Below the pieces are notes generated by a model that worked only from the letters and a program-made list of their open reading frames with translations, did not search any database and was not told the origin of the DNA. This document shows, piece by piece, positions 10,201 to 22,169 of a stretch of 64,000 bases of DNA. The position numbers and the translations under genes are program-made. The first letter of the stretch is position 1, and each line of letters starts with the position of its first letter. The stretch lies in assembly GCA_031213475.1 (NCBI GenBank), contig JARUPZ010000035.1, forward strand, positions 3,090,953 through 3,154,952, written 5' to 3'. This DNA is from Nereocystis luetkeana (taxonomy: Eukaryota; Sar; Phaeophyceae; Laminariales; Laminariaceae).

Positions 10201-12790
10201 AGAAAAAAAAAGACTCGGGCAAAGGGTTCAGCACCGATAATACCACATCCCTGATAATTGCGGGGGGCATTCCCCATCAAGGGTATACAACTCGCCAATT
10301 CTGCAAAGCAGTGAGTAATGTGCGCTGTGTAAAACAGCGAGTAAGTGAACACACGAGAGAGTCGAATGTCGGTTGCTTTAAATATATACTATTGAACACT
10401 ACTACTGCTGTAGAGTGTGGAGTGGGAGTTCCACTTCAAATAACAGCTCAGACACTCAGACAGCAAAATATGGGTGTGTGCAGTGCGGAGACTTCATCAG
10501 AGAGGGGAGAGGGAAGAAGGGGAAACGTGACCAATAAAATAAAAAATAGTACGAGTACCGTACCAATAAATCGGTCACACACCGCAACAGCACGCGCTGC
10601 CGATTTTGGCGATGGTTTATCACTAAATGTACTGCTTGGTACGACACCTGGACACCAGTACGATGCTGCTGCTGATACAGCTCGTTAGGCAGCGCGGTTG
10701 ACATAGCCAACGACGTGCTCTTTTCCGGTTCACCCGTGAACGTCCCAAGCGCTGATACACGGCGGTTGTACGCCCAAACAGCAGTACGTGCCAGTTTCAC
10801 GTTCAGCTGTGTGCGTACTTACTACTGCCGCACTACTGCGGTTGATGTTGCACTGATACGCCCACCACTACCATATACTAGGCTATCGCACTGCGTACAA
10901 GTGTACCAGTACTGCTGTTCGTTGTGTCAAAGGCCCCCCCCCCCGGCCACACAAACAGGGTAAAACGGCCTGGGGAAACAGGCAGGCCCAGGCACAGCCG
11001 GGGACATTCGCGGACAAACGCGAGCAGCACCAGGACCAGAAAAAGGACACTTTGAGGACATATTGATTTTAAACTGCAACCAGGGCCGCATCTCCGACGG
11101 GACTCGTCGGGAAGTTGCCAGTTTCCCTCAGAGCTTGAGCGAAGCAGCGGGCAACATCAGCACATATGGTATGTATACCGTCGACATACTGCCGCTATAC
11201 TCATAGCTGTACAAGTGCATAGAAGAGCGCCCGAGAAACGGGGGGGTCTATCACCAAGCCATGGGCAGTGCCCGTGCGAGCAGGCTATGCTATCAAGCCG
11301 GGGACGAGTATTACTAGCAATTTGAGTGGGTTCGTGCTTCTTGCTTGCCAACTGCTGCTGCTGCTGCTGTGCTGCTAGCTACCTTGCTGCTGAAAGCTAC
11401 AGGTACATACCTGCGATGCAACCTGCCCTGAACCAGAAAGAACGCGTGTAAGCGATTAACCTCTTCTTGCCCTCTCCTCTGCGGGAAGCGGCCCGCCCTA
11501 CTCGGAGCATAGCTACGGCATCGCCACCCTCGGCCGGATCGGAGCCGAAGGGGGGGCCTGTGGCAGACGACAGAAGATTTTTGCTATCGGCGCTTTCATT
11601 TTCGAAAGGCGAGTGGTTGGCCATCTTCACCGACGACGAGGACCTGCCGGCCACAATCCTCCGCTTGGTTGTCATCGCATAGGCACGGGGGTCCGTCTCA
11701 GTCTTTCCTGCTATCAAGATGTATGGCAGGCCGACAGATTTGGCCAGAGCTTTCTCCTCTTTTCTATGTACGATATCAATTGTGCCTCTGGTGTTCCATG
11801 TGCCCATTTTGGTTCGCGGGAAGAGTAGAATATCGGATATATCCCCGGGAGTTCGTAAATAGTTGCTTTTGCAAGGCTCTTCTCCGCCCCTGAAAATTAG
11901 CAGAGTGTGGGCTTTGAGGGGGAAGCAAACAGGCGCATCGACGGAAGCTGCTCGCGCGGGTCAGAGAGGAGGCTCTCGGCTGTCGGAAAACGAAGGGAAT
12001 GCGGACCCCGCCGGGCAAGGCTTGGAATTGACATCTAGGAGGCCGCTCCCAAAAGCAAGTGGGCGCACCCGAAAGGCGACCAGAACAAGGAAGGATTGCA
12101 CGTGTGCTGTGCCCAGGCAGGACAAATGAACAGGCGGCAGAACCAGGGCGTGCCCAAGGGAGGATACGGATCTCTGGCCTGTGCTCCCGCCAGGTGATTG
12201 CGCCGTCCCCGTGCGTGTACGCGTCGGTGCCGGGTATCTATTGCTGCGCGGGAATCTAAATTCCCACTCTTTCCCTTTTTTCTCGCGTGTTTTAGAAAAT
12301 CTCCCGAGGAACTAACTGAGCGATAGAACTACGATGTTTTGCGAAAGGAATGGAGTCTTCCCCCTCTCCCCTCTTTCTCTCCCTCTCTCCTTCTCTCTCT
12401 CTCTGTAGGGTCTCCAGGGGGCGCCTCTCGCTAATAGTTTGTCTGGTGCTAGACAGGCCTGAACGAAATGCATGACCCTACATGTTTATTGCCGGAACGA
12501 GCCGCCGTACGCTGGCCGGGAATCCGGGATTGCTCGCTCGTTTTTTTTTTTGCTCGGGGTGTGGGAGAGCGGCGGTTTTTTCGAAACGAGTCGTCCGAAG
12601 CCAACCCACCCACACACCCACCCACCCACTACGAGTCTAAAAATATACCAGGTACATACACCAGAGGGTAGAAACCATACCCTATTTTTTACCAGGTATA
12701 GTGTTTTTGATTTGATTCGATAACAAAGACTACGCCCAGACTGCCAAACACGTAGCACACCTTTCGGCTCGTATACTTACATTATGCCTA
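10201..12790. other. Unassigned sequence, no gene recognised
   Basis: Nothing here passes as a gene. A minus-strand ORF at 11,397-11,807 (136 codons) begins MGTWNTRG, faintly like the start of a LINE endonuclease, but the similarity does not continue. Short C-rich and CACCCACC-type repeats lie near 12,605-12,630. Confidence 0.35.
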
Positions 12791-12796
12791 CCTCTA

Positions 12797-12862
12797 GGTC
12801 CGGAAATGTAAGAACCGTATCGGCATTCATCTTGATGGTCGAATTGTCCTTATATTTTCGGA
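12797..12862. repeat. Small palindromic repeat (GGAAATGTAAGGACCGT family)
   Basis: Left arm GGAAATGTAAGAACCGTATC and right arm AATTGTCCTTATATTTTCGG face each other across a short spacer. Relatives lie at 21,298, 25,843, 27,463, 28,087 and 57,045. Confidence 0.55.
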
Positions 12863-14170
12863 GAGATTCGGGTATGATACTACTGTATTGTATCCCAACC
12901 CATCTGCACAGGCATCACATTGGTCCTCGTAGAACTAAGTATGCACAAGCCAGGAGAGGGCTTTCCCTCGATGGCCCTGACCTCTCTGGTGTCCCGACAC
13001 TCTCGAGAAAACCGTGTTTGCCCTCGGCACACGAGAACACTACGTCCCCCGTGCTTTTCGATCTGAATTGCTCGAAGTGAATCAAAGTCCTTGCTTGGCG
13101 CAAGCGCGATCTCGCGATGTTGCGATCTCCCCCGCAAACCCTGCATAGGGTTGCCCTGCCCTGTTCGAGTTTTTCGAGCCGATAGGTACAACGATGGTGC
13201 CATACTTTGCTCCCTATCATGGAGATAAGAGATGGAGATAGATAAATCGCCAGTGTATATACAGGTATAGACTAAGTAGACAGCACGAGCCGATGTTGTT
13301 CAGCTTCGATACATGCCTCGGGTATATAAGAGGATGACACCTGTACCAGTGCGAGATACTCTCTCATGTGGCAACCTCGTGGGCTTGCCGAAGGTCTGAC
13401 AATTGTTGTACCAAGCGGTGCTTTAGAATAAATCGCTTGGGGAATGTCAGCGCGTTTACAGTAGACACCGGGCGATGCCGCGCGAGCATGGTACATCGGA
13501 AACCGGCGGTGCTGGACCATGAGTACAGACGGCAATAACAGGCTTTGCCAGGACAATAAACGTGGGGTGGCTTCTGGATCGTCAACCCCTTGATATTGAT
13601 TGCTCTAATTGCTTCAGCACACGCATTGCACCCTCAGATGCGCCACACGCGTTGCGTGCTACGTATGATATGATGCGTGTATTACGCCAGAGAGCTTTGC
13701 GTCGTACCAAACATAGCAGCAGAGTATATACTAACATCACAGGACTATCGTCGCTTTCACCATCGTCGTCAAACATCATCGCTTTCGTCATCATCGTCCT
13801 CACCATTTTCATCAGCATCATTGTGCTTCCCCTCCCAAAGCATCATGACCATGACGGTTGTCTCCTTGTTTCTGGCATCCATATCACACCAGGTGTGATG
13901 TTATATGCACTCTATGTAGGTACCGGTGTACTAATATTATTTCTACTGGTCATATTTCGGGCTGTATCATATGGGCTGAGGTCTTGGTGGTTCGAGAGAC
14001 CCGGGTATCACACACAATTACGGCCCCCGAGTTTGTTTGCGGCGGGGCTTTAACGTAACTCGAACTCAGCAACAGCATGGAGCAGTGTACCCCGGTATAC
14101 CCCCCTGTTATTTATAGTATTAATAGTAACCCCCCCTGTGGGTGTTAGAAGGGTCAAGGAGGGTTCAAGA
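12863..14170. other. Unassigned sequence; 163-codon ORF at 13,562-14,053
   Basis: The plus-strand ORF has two hydrophobic stretches, one coded by ATC-rich DNA (13,765-13,830). It could be a small membrane protein, but no family match, start context or splice evidence supports it. I treat it as a probable chance ORF. Confidence 0.3.
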
Positions 14171-15290
14171 GGGCAAACAGAGTGTCGGAAAACATGTGAA
14201 GATTACAGCATCGATCACACGTGGAGCAGCCTGCGCTGCTGAGAAGCACAGAGGGATGCACCCGAGCTGCAGCGATGTGGTACCATTTACTGTAGAGTAA
14301 AGTTCGTTGAGCTCGCACGGGGGTGTAGTCGTTGTTCGGCGCTCGATTTTGCCAGGACGGGAAGTTTTGCCAATAATACCGAATAGCAAGATGCGTTCGG
14401 GAAAAATTCGGTCGAGAGAAAGCCTTCCGAATGTGTAGTGTTCGAACTTTGTCACCTCACCGGCGTCGAGAAAACGAGCACTGAAAAATTATCGCATTTT
14501 GTGCGAGCTCAACCGTCTTTACGGTAATAGAGAGGCAACTGAGGCAAGGCTGCCTGATATACCGGTAGGCGGTGTGCGTTCGCAGGAAAAAAAAAGGGAT
14601 TTCCGCCGCACTCAAAACACACCACCAAAACCACAGCAGCCCGGCGACCGCAGCCCGGCGACCGCAACCACCTCGAGAAAGCGGGGTCACGAAACAAGCC
14701 CCATGCACGCGTTAGCTCTGGCTCGCTGTAGACACAGGATGTGTTAAAGTCGGCCACGTACTTCTCTTGCAATCAATGAATCATGCGAAAATACCTCTAT
14801 AGACAGATAGTACAGGCAGACTATTTAAGAATGGAAGCCTGTACGCTGCCCCGGATATATATGTTTGGCCTGCAGGCGAAATAAAAGGCCTCGGTCGCTC
14901 CGCTCCCTCAGTCTCGCCTCTTGACGATACCAGGAGAAGTCTCTGACACGCACGCAGCATGATGAACAAGTCGTACCTGCTGCACGTTCCACGACACACG
15001 GTAGAGTTACGTAGGATAAGACCGCACCCGACATACGGCAAAGAGCGCCGAGTCGCACACCTCGATTTTTCCAGAACGGGAAGGTTAAGGTTGCCAATAC
15101 TACCGAACAAGGAAAGTGTTTTCGGAAACATCCGGTCGAGAGCGTTCCGAAGAAGTAATGTTCGGCTATAGAACCCTTACCGGTCCGACTTCAGAATCCT
15201 TACCGTTGTCGAGAGAAAGACGAGCGCTGAAAAACGATGGCGCCCTCTCCTGTGCGTAGTCAACGCTATTTACGGCAGCTTCGGTCGCTT
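14170..15290. repeat. Old ~720-bp segmental tandem duplication
   Basis: The stretch 14,200-14,530 is similar in order and content to 14,930-15,280. Shared landmarks are a CTCGATTTTKCCAGRACGGG block (14,343 and 15,061), GCCAATAMTACCGAA, TTCGGTCGAGAG-like and GTCGAGARAAMGAGCRCTGA. Many indels separate the copies, so the duplication is old. The function is unknown. Confidence 0.65.
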
Positions 15291-15450
15291 CGCCTGGGCG
15301 TCCCTAAATAAACCGCTCAAGAAACGTCACTTCGGCGCCGTCGAGGCTCAACGCCTTCTTTTGTGTTCGCACACGAGCTGTATTTCATGAAGAACATTTT
15401 CTTATTTCTTGGGCTTTCGTCCACCGCTGCATTTCTTCTCATTGGGAAGT

Positions 15451-15547
15451 TTAACCCTTTCAGGAACGCAGTCCCGTTTTGGGGACATACCACCTAGAAT
15501 TTTAGTGGATTGCCCCCTAAACGGGACTGCAGTCCTAAAAGGGTTAA
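15451..15547. mobile_element. TTAA-flanked MITE copy
   Basis: TTAACCCTTTCAGGAACGCA ... GGGACTGCAGTCCTAAAAGG then GTTAA. Both TTAA borders are intact, and the arms are complementary over about 40 bp. Confidence 0.85.
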
Positions 15548-16208
15548 GGTCTCCCTGGACTCCCAACCGTTTTTCTGTGTCCCTCGGTGTATTCTGGCAT
15601 GCTCCGCGAGCTTTACGCACGTAGTAGCGTGTCTTATCTCGGGTGGGTGTCGGTCGCCGCTGTATTTCCTACCGGTATAGACCTTGTTTCGAGACAGTTT
15701 CAGCTAGTATATTCGTGCCAGCGAAACGTCTTGTTTTCGTGAGTGAGCGAGTCTCTACCTGGTGTTTTATTAACAATATATCTGCGTCAACCCCTTTGTG
15801 ACGACGCCGTGACAGCGACCAAAACAATGATAACTTTAGCGTTGTTTATCAAAAAGATGCCAGAAGACAGCACTTTCACCCCTGGACGGATCAGACAGCA
15901 ACTTGGCCTTGACTGGCACCAAACCACTAGGTTTTGGTTTGGAACACTCGGCCCTACACCCTCGACAGCGCACGTTTTGCATTGCTTCACATGTTTCCTG
16001 ACGTCCTTGTTGTTTACCGTCTTACGAGCAGCGTGAGAGCCCTGAAGTACGGGTGGGATCATGGTACGCCTGCGCCGTACCTGGTACGACTGTTTCCATT
16101 GAAAGATCAATTTGTATTCCCCCCAGTCACGCGGTGGCCGTCGCTGTAATCGCCACTTTTTGCCGCGATTTTTCCCCTCTGGAATGAGTCCCAAGAGGGT
16201 CAAGTGCC
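15548..16208. other. Unassigned sequence, no gene recognised
   Basis: Short ORFs only; no repeat family recognised apart from a GTACCTGGTACG motif at about 16,078. Confidence 0.35.
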
Positions 16209-16330
16209 TTAACCCGTTTAGTACTGCAGTCCCGCGACGGTCAACACCATTTTTTGGCAAATGCGGGCCTTAACTTAGCCCCTTTAGAACTGCACCCACC
16301 GTTTCGGGGACGAAGTACTTGAAATTTTGT
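16209..16330. mobile_element. Rearranged TTAA-type MITE halves
   Basis: A left half (CTTAACCCGTTTAGTACTGC AGTCCCG) is followed after about 50 bp by a second left half (TTAGCCCCTTTAGAACTGCA). Neither has its right arm. Confidence 0.55.
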
Positions 16331-16829
16331 ATGAGATGATGTTTCCAGTAGTGTAAGCATGTGCCTACGGATGATCATCGTGGTGTGTACAGGCATTGGG
16401 TTTGGGCGTGTGTCGAGGTCGAGATGATGGCCCCCGCTGGTGACTCGTCTGCGCTTATCTGCTTTGCTTTGCTGGTATATGTTGAGTTCTCAACATACCA
16501 GTAGAAACGGGCACCGGATAGGAGGCGTTATTCTCAAAAACGAAAAAAACGTGTGACTGGTTTTCGTTCGGCAGGTACCAAAGCGTCGAAAACGGTGAAA
16601 ACCACGGGTGGATTTCGATTTTTCCTCGGTGTGCACCTTGCTGTGTACTCCCAAGTGTGTACCTGGTAGGCGCCTGGTTCTCTTGGTTTCCATGTTTTCG
16701 CCCAACTTTCACGCTGTCATGTTCATGTTCACGTCGTCCATTGCTGCGGATTGATTTCAGTGTGGATGTGGGTGCTCGAGAATAAACTGCTGTAAAATGA
16801 AATAGACATAGGAAAAATCACTCTGTTTA

Positions 16830-16926
16830 TTACGGGGGGCCATAGTTAATAGGACCAAATATCGATAGCAAAAATAGCGAAATATATAGGTTTTTGTGTG
16901 TAACGTAGGTCCTATTAACTATGGTT
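16830..16926. mobile_element. TA-type MITE, right end truncated
   Basis: Left end TTACGGGGGGCCATAGTTAA preceded by TA. The interior AATAGCGAAATATATAGG matches the outer copy at 5,373-5,593. The right end stops at CTATGGTTCG, so the last TIR bases are lost. Confidence 0.75.
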
Positions 16927-16974
16927 CGAAATCCGACTGAATGTTAACGCCTGCCGGGTTTCCAAAATCGCGGT

Positions 16975-17073
16975 TTAACCCTTGTGAGACTGCAGTCCCG
17001 TTTTTTGGGACAACCCACGCAAATTATAGGCAAGGCTGTCCCCCAAACGGGACTGCAGTCTTAACAGGGTTAA
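16975..17073. mobile_element. TTAA-flanked MITE copy
   Basis: TTAACCCTTGTGAGACTGCA ... GGGACTGCAGTCTTAACAGG then GTTAA. Both borders are TTAA. Confidence 0.85.
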
Positions 17074-17449
17074 CCGCCGTTTTTCTTTATCCGGTGCCCA
17101 TCTCTAATCGCCAGGCGTGAAGGATGCCTTGTTTTTTGTTGGCGTAGCCCCACGACAGGATCCAGCAGTACCGTACTCGTATACCGTACATGCAAGTGTT
17201 TTTTCTTCACTTTTCGTCATATAGTGAAAAACGCCTACCAGGTACTACAATACACCCCCTTGGAAGTTTTCCATGCCGATTTCGCGATAGCGGGGAGAGT
17301 GCAAACGCCGAGCGATTCGTCCATGGAAAGTCGTCGTCGAGACGTTCGTACAGCCACCGTTTTCGTGGTGCTGCTCGTGGCTGTCGTCCCCCCTTGTTGC
17401 GGAGAAAATCGACTCGAGAGACCAATCCCAGGAAATCGATCCCAGGGGG

Positions 17450-17870
17450 GGGGGGGGGGGGCGGGGCGAACTCATTTGTTGCTTGCCTTAGTCGTTTGAC
17501 CATTGACCACGCATCCCTTTCGAGACGGAGCACCGTTCCCACTCCTAATAGAGACACCTCCAACAATTGGGCGCTCATTACGTTGTTTCCATATATTACA
17601 TACCTGGTAGAAACTTTTAGCTAATCTTATCCCCTTCCTGTTTCGCCGCCTGTTGCCACCATCTATCTCCTAGGATAGCGATCGTTGGTTCCTCGCTGCT
17701 ATATAGTGTGTCAAACTCCTCCATGTCACATTCGTCTATTTCCCTCATCTCCTCTTCTAACTCATCCCGTTCCTCCTTGTATATTTCACATTCTCCTACT
17801 ATGTGAGTTCTACTCTCTATTGCTTTGCCACATGGGCACATCTGTGCATCTATTTCCTCCTCCAGGGGGG
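17450..17870 (-). mobile_element. LINE 3' end, minus strand
   Basis: The reverse complement encodes the C-terminus of the same LINE as at 1.45 kb. A Cys/His segment (CPCGKAIESRTHIVGECEIY) is followed by an acidic stretch and AILGDRWWQQAAKQ, and ends at a stop near 17,617. About 150 bp of 3' untranslated sequence follow (ACAACGTAATGAGCGCCCAA ... GTCAATGGTCAAACGACTAA) and end in a run of C residues (G run on plus, 17,447-17,461). The copy is 5'-truncated, the usual outcome of LINE insertion. Confidence 0.8.
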
Positions 17871-17879
17871 TGTTATCTT

Positions 17880-20400
17880 GCGTGCTCTACGTACGTACGG
17901 TGTGTTGGGAGGGCAGTACGGTATCCTCCTCCTGCCTCCGTGTGTATGACAATGTTTATGGTGTATACATATCATTAGGGCTTGGCACCGGCGCAAGTTG
18001 CAACAGGGAGTAATCTACTGATTGACCGGGCCAGTATATTCGCCAGTAGATTTTTCATGTGTATGTTCAAGAAACACGCCGTGTTATAGTACGGAAACCC
18101 ACCAAATGCTTTTCGGGAGGAGACCAGGAGGTATATGCCACTTCCCGGATGTTGGATTTTTTTAAGCGTTCCTTCCTTCCGCATTTTTCATGTTTCGTCT
18201 CTTTCTCTGCGTCGAGTACCTGATACCTTCGCTCGGCGCCACTCGCTTTGCTAGGCCAGTATACTATTAATACTGCAATCCGGTATACTGATTGATGTTG
18301 ACGACAATATAATCGCTACTGACCGAGTCAGCTAGTGCTCAGCCCCACGTATCATGAAAACTTTTACCGTCAATTGCGTACGCGGTATTTGTACGAACCG
18401 TGTACGACATATACGGTGGTAGTATCATGAGTCCCCGTTGCGAGGATTTTGTTTCTGCGGAAAGGAGATTAGACACGCACACACGCGTCTTAGTATAAAG
18501 CCTCTGTCTTCTCTTTCTGTCTTTGGCGCCGCAATGAACACTGAGCACTGAGCGCTCCAGACCTCACTACTACTGTGTTCTCATCGTCTTTTGGGATCGT
18601 GCAGACATCAGCAAGCAACGAAGCATCGAAAGTAGGAGCGTAAATGTTGATGTTGATGTTGTTCGACTTGGTTCGACTCATCGCCATATGACCTACTACT
18701 ACGTCAGTCCGTAATCACAACACAGGCACCAAGAGTTCTGCCAAGAGTTTCGGAGTGGAGTGGGAGAAAAGTACGAGTACGTACGTATATTATAATATTA
18801 ATATTAATAGTATTAGTATTATACTCGTACCAAGAACAAACAACAAAAGCGAAGCTGGTGAGATCGAACATATTACTCTGACCTCATTTTTGCAAGCTTG
18901 GTGTGATGATTCGATCGCGCGTCCTACGTGGTGTGTAGGTTTTCAGAGTTGCCTACAAATCATTACAGGTCAGAAAGCAACAAATTCGCGACCTACCTTG
19001 TATGCCCCCTGTTGGTGTTGCAGTAGGGCCAGCTTAGGTCCAGCCCAGGCCGGGTGCTCGGGTTCGTGCTACTAAAGTCTGGATGCACGGGCGGTGACAG
19101 AAAAATCGTACATACCTCACAGAACGTGTGCTCTTCGTGATGTGACCAAAATCCACCGCCGAATTCACACCTGTGTTGGGAAAACGATTGCGCAGAACGA
19201 GTCGGTCTTGCTACGTCAGGGTGACGAGCGGTGCGTGTGATCCTTCAAGCTGATTGGACTTCTTATCCCAGACACCACCAGAGGGTTTACAAAAACAAGG
19301 GCCGGGTCCACATAGCCTGCTTCCTGAACGCTCGAGGATATAAGAAGCTCAAGCTCGACCAAAAATGATCATGTCTATGGACCACCCCCCTTGCCACCCT
19401 GGTCTATGCTACACGTCGTACTTTATGACAAGGATAGGGTACTCGTACTCGTACACGTTCCTATCATGATAAGCTCCCTCTAGCTCCCTAGGAACTCGCT
19501 ACCAGGTGGATATTTGTAGCGCCCGTAACTCTGTGTGCTGTGGTTGGGGGGCATACAAGCATAATCTTTTTTTCGGAGATTTTCGGTCGGACGACGCAAA
19601 TCTCCGGTTTGGCGACACTTGAAAGCGGCCCCTTGATTTCAGGAGGCGAGTGCAAGTTAGCAACTCTCTGCTATTGATAGTAGCATCGCCGCAGCAGCCT
19701 ACAGTACAAGAGACAAGCGAGGCTTGGTTGTTTCCCCCCGTGCTGTTTCTGTATGCTGATCATCCTGACCGAGCTTTTTTGCATGATGCCTGGTATTTGT
19801 CTATGCTGGAACATGATGTCACTTTGTTCGGAACTGTAAAATACCGTCTGTTTATTGAGGAAGACAGTCGTGCCAACAGCGGCAGCAGTGTGCCCGGCCC
19901 GCACCGTAGCGTTATTGACTCCAGACAATGACCCTCGCAGTCTACGCGTAAACTACATATCATAGTTTTCGTATTCTACTAATGGTATCATTCGTTATTC
20001 ATTTTCAGCATTGTGTACGTTGCTGATGGTGTGGACACTCTGTCTGCTCAGGACAAGTTAAAGTACGAGTACAGCACGCGCGCAGGGAAGACAAGCATGG
20101 CGGCAGCAAATGCATCGCACACTGCTGTATCGCCATCTACCAGGCATCATGTTAACACCCTGCTGATCCTGGGGACGCGGTACTCGGCACACCAAAGCAC
20201 GCAGGGAGACAAGCGGACAGCAGTGGACCCCGCACCGTGCAGCTCTTAACTACTACTGTAATGACAACTATATTACACGTAGTTCAGTTCACAAAGTGAA
20301 GTAAGAAACAGGAAAGCTGGTCCAGTCTGGGTTCCCCTCGCTTGAGAGCATGTGCGTTCTACGCAAACCTCAGTGTAAAACGACTCCCGGATTCATTGTT
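17880..20400. other. Unassigned sequence, no gene recognised
   Basis: Only short ORFs. An AT-rich palindrome (ATTATAATATTAATATTAAT) lies at about 18,789-18,830, flanked by GTACGAGTACG and ACTCGTAC. No RNA gene recognised. Confidence 0.35.
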
Positions 20401-20429
20401 TTCGTTCAAATCTCGAGCTGCTTGCCTTT

Positions 20430-20545
20430 CTCAGTGCTCGTGTTCTTAGCGCGCGTTCTTTTAGTTCTCGTGGTTTTCGTGCTCGTTTTCTCGGTGTTCG
20501 TGTTCTTAATGCCCTTGTTCTCGGTGCTCACGTTCTTAGTCTCTT
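20430..20545. repeat. Degenerate short tandem repeat (CTCGTGTTCTTA)
   Basis: Six or so imperfect units of about 18 bp, each resembling CTCGGTGTTCGTGTTCTTA. The ORF over it is a product of the repeat. Confidence 0.55.
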
Positions 20546-20974
20546 GCTTGTAGGGCTCGTTCCGTAGTAGGTGTTACGTAATACCAGGAACGTGCCGGTA
20601 CCACCTGGTGTCACACACACTCTTCGGCGGAGCATCCATTCGACAATGTTTTCGTATCGTATTTTCATAAGTTTTGAGCGCTTTTGGTGATTTGGCGGAG
20701 CCCTCGGCGGAGGCATTGCGACACCACGTTCACGTGTATGTGTGCACGGATGGATGCGTGTATATGTAATGCGAGCAGGCGGTACGCGCGAAGCGATACT
20801 GCTCTTAGCTTTTGCCTTTTCGGGGCAATTCATCCCCCTTGGGACCCCCGAGACAGTGCCCAAAACAACGATAACTTTATTGGTGTCATTAACCCCCTAG
20901 GTAGAGCGTGAGCGCCCAGCAGTGCAGGTGGGATAACGTTGCGCCCGTGCCGTACTGTCCGACTCCTTGCGTTC

Positions 20975-21045
20975 TAAATCGGACGACACCGATTTTGTTG
21001 TAAATCGGAATCGCACACCGATTTATTGTAAATCGGACACTGATA
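20975..21045. repeat. Triplicated AAATCGGA motif
   Basis: TAAATCGGAC, TAAATCGGAATCGCACACCG and TAAATCGGACACTGATAC follow one another at intervals of about 25-30 bp. A very short local array. Confidence 0.5.
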
Positions 21046-21297
21046 CATATATCATCCCCCAATCACGCAGTGGCCATTGCTGTAATAAGCTTTTTTTTTG
21101 TCGTCGAGTTACCTCTCTGAGGCCCCCAAGAGGGGTTTAGACCGGCAATGTGTTGAACACATGCATGGCTATTATTGAGCGCCGGCCACTCGAAGCGGCC
21201 TGAGCACTGCTGGGCAGGACATTGTGTGTCCGAACTACAGTAGGTACGTACCACCCCGAGCGGAAGTATCAAGACCGCTCGGTCTCGATATTAATGT

Positions 21298-21376
21298 GTA
21301 AATGGTCCTTATATTTCCGGCCCGAGTGGTCCGTATTATTCTGGGTGGAAATGTAAGGACCGTTTATGTTGTTTGT
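21298..21376. repeat. Palindromic repeat (GGAAATGTAAGGACCGT family)
   Basis: AAATGGTCCTTATATTTCC faces GGAAATGTAAGGACCGTTT across about 30 bp. The inverted arms are about 19 bp with two mismatches. Confidence 0.65.
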
Positions 21377-22169
21377 GTATCGCCCACAACGGGGCTTACG
21401 TTTCCGCCCAAGGTGGTGCAGCAGTGCAAGAACATTCCGAGCGACCCGCGCGCAACAGCGTCATCAACCCACTACTGCTGTAGCACGGGCGGCCATACAC
21501 CATCGGACTCAGGACCCGCGATGGACCCCAAAAGTCACAGTATCCCCTCATGCTTGTGAACCGTATTTGGTTCTGATTATTAATCCCCCCCGTTTAGTGG
21601 AGCCTATGCGCGCTGCTCGTGCACCAGCCGGTTGAGCGAGACCGCACTTGGCGTTTCGTTGTCCCTTCTGGGACAAAGGTATGCCTGGGCTGTGCACTAG
21701 CGAACTCGGTCAACAGCGATGCTACTGTGTTCAAAATCAAGCAGTATGCTGGATTGCAGCAGTAAGCTGTCTCTCCTTTCTACTCTCTCCTCACGAAACG
21801 CGTTTGGTGGTTTTTCGTACGATAATGTGGCGTGTTTTTTGGGCGTACGTACGGCAAAAAACTACTGGGGAATATAATGGCCAGGTCAATCGGTAGACTA
21901 CTACCAGTATATGCCGTGCCAATGCAGCGTCCGGTATACAGAGTGGGCCCGCCGACAACAAACACCTACTTACAGTATGAGCAAGTTTTTGAACCTTACT
22001 GTGACACACCATCCTTGGACAACCCGAGCATACCCTGGTAGGCTATTATGTACCAGGTACCTGGTAAGGTTTGGTGTAGCGCTCGTCGCGGAGCGCAATT
22101 TCCAATTTTCTTCGCGTCCCCCAAAAAGTGAAGCCTCGTGTTCTTATTGGGTTATTTCTTACTCCTGGG

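Noticed and set aside
11397-11807. Minus-strand ORF beginning MGTWNTRG
   Set aside because: The start recalls LINE endonucleases (GTWNVR), but none of the later endonuclease motifs follow.
13562-14053. 163-codon ORF with two hydrophobic stretches
   Set aside because: One stretch comes from an ATC-rich simple repeat; no homology recognised. Kept only as a note in the region entry.
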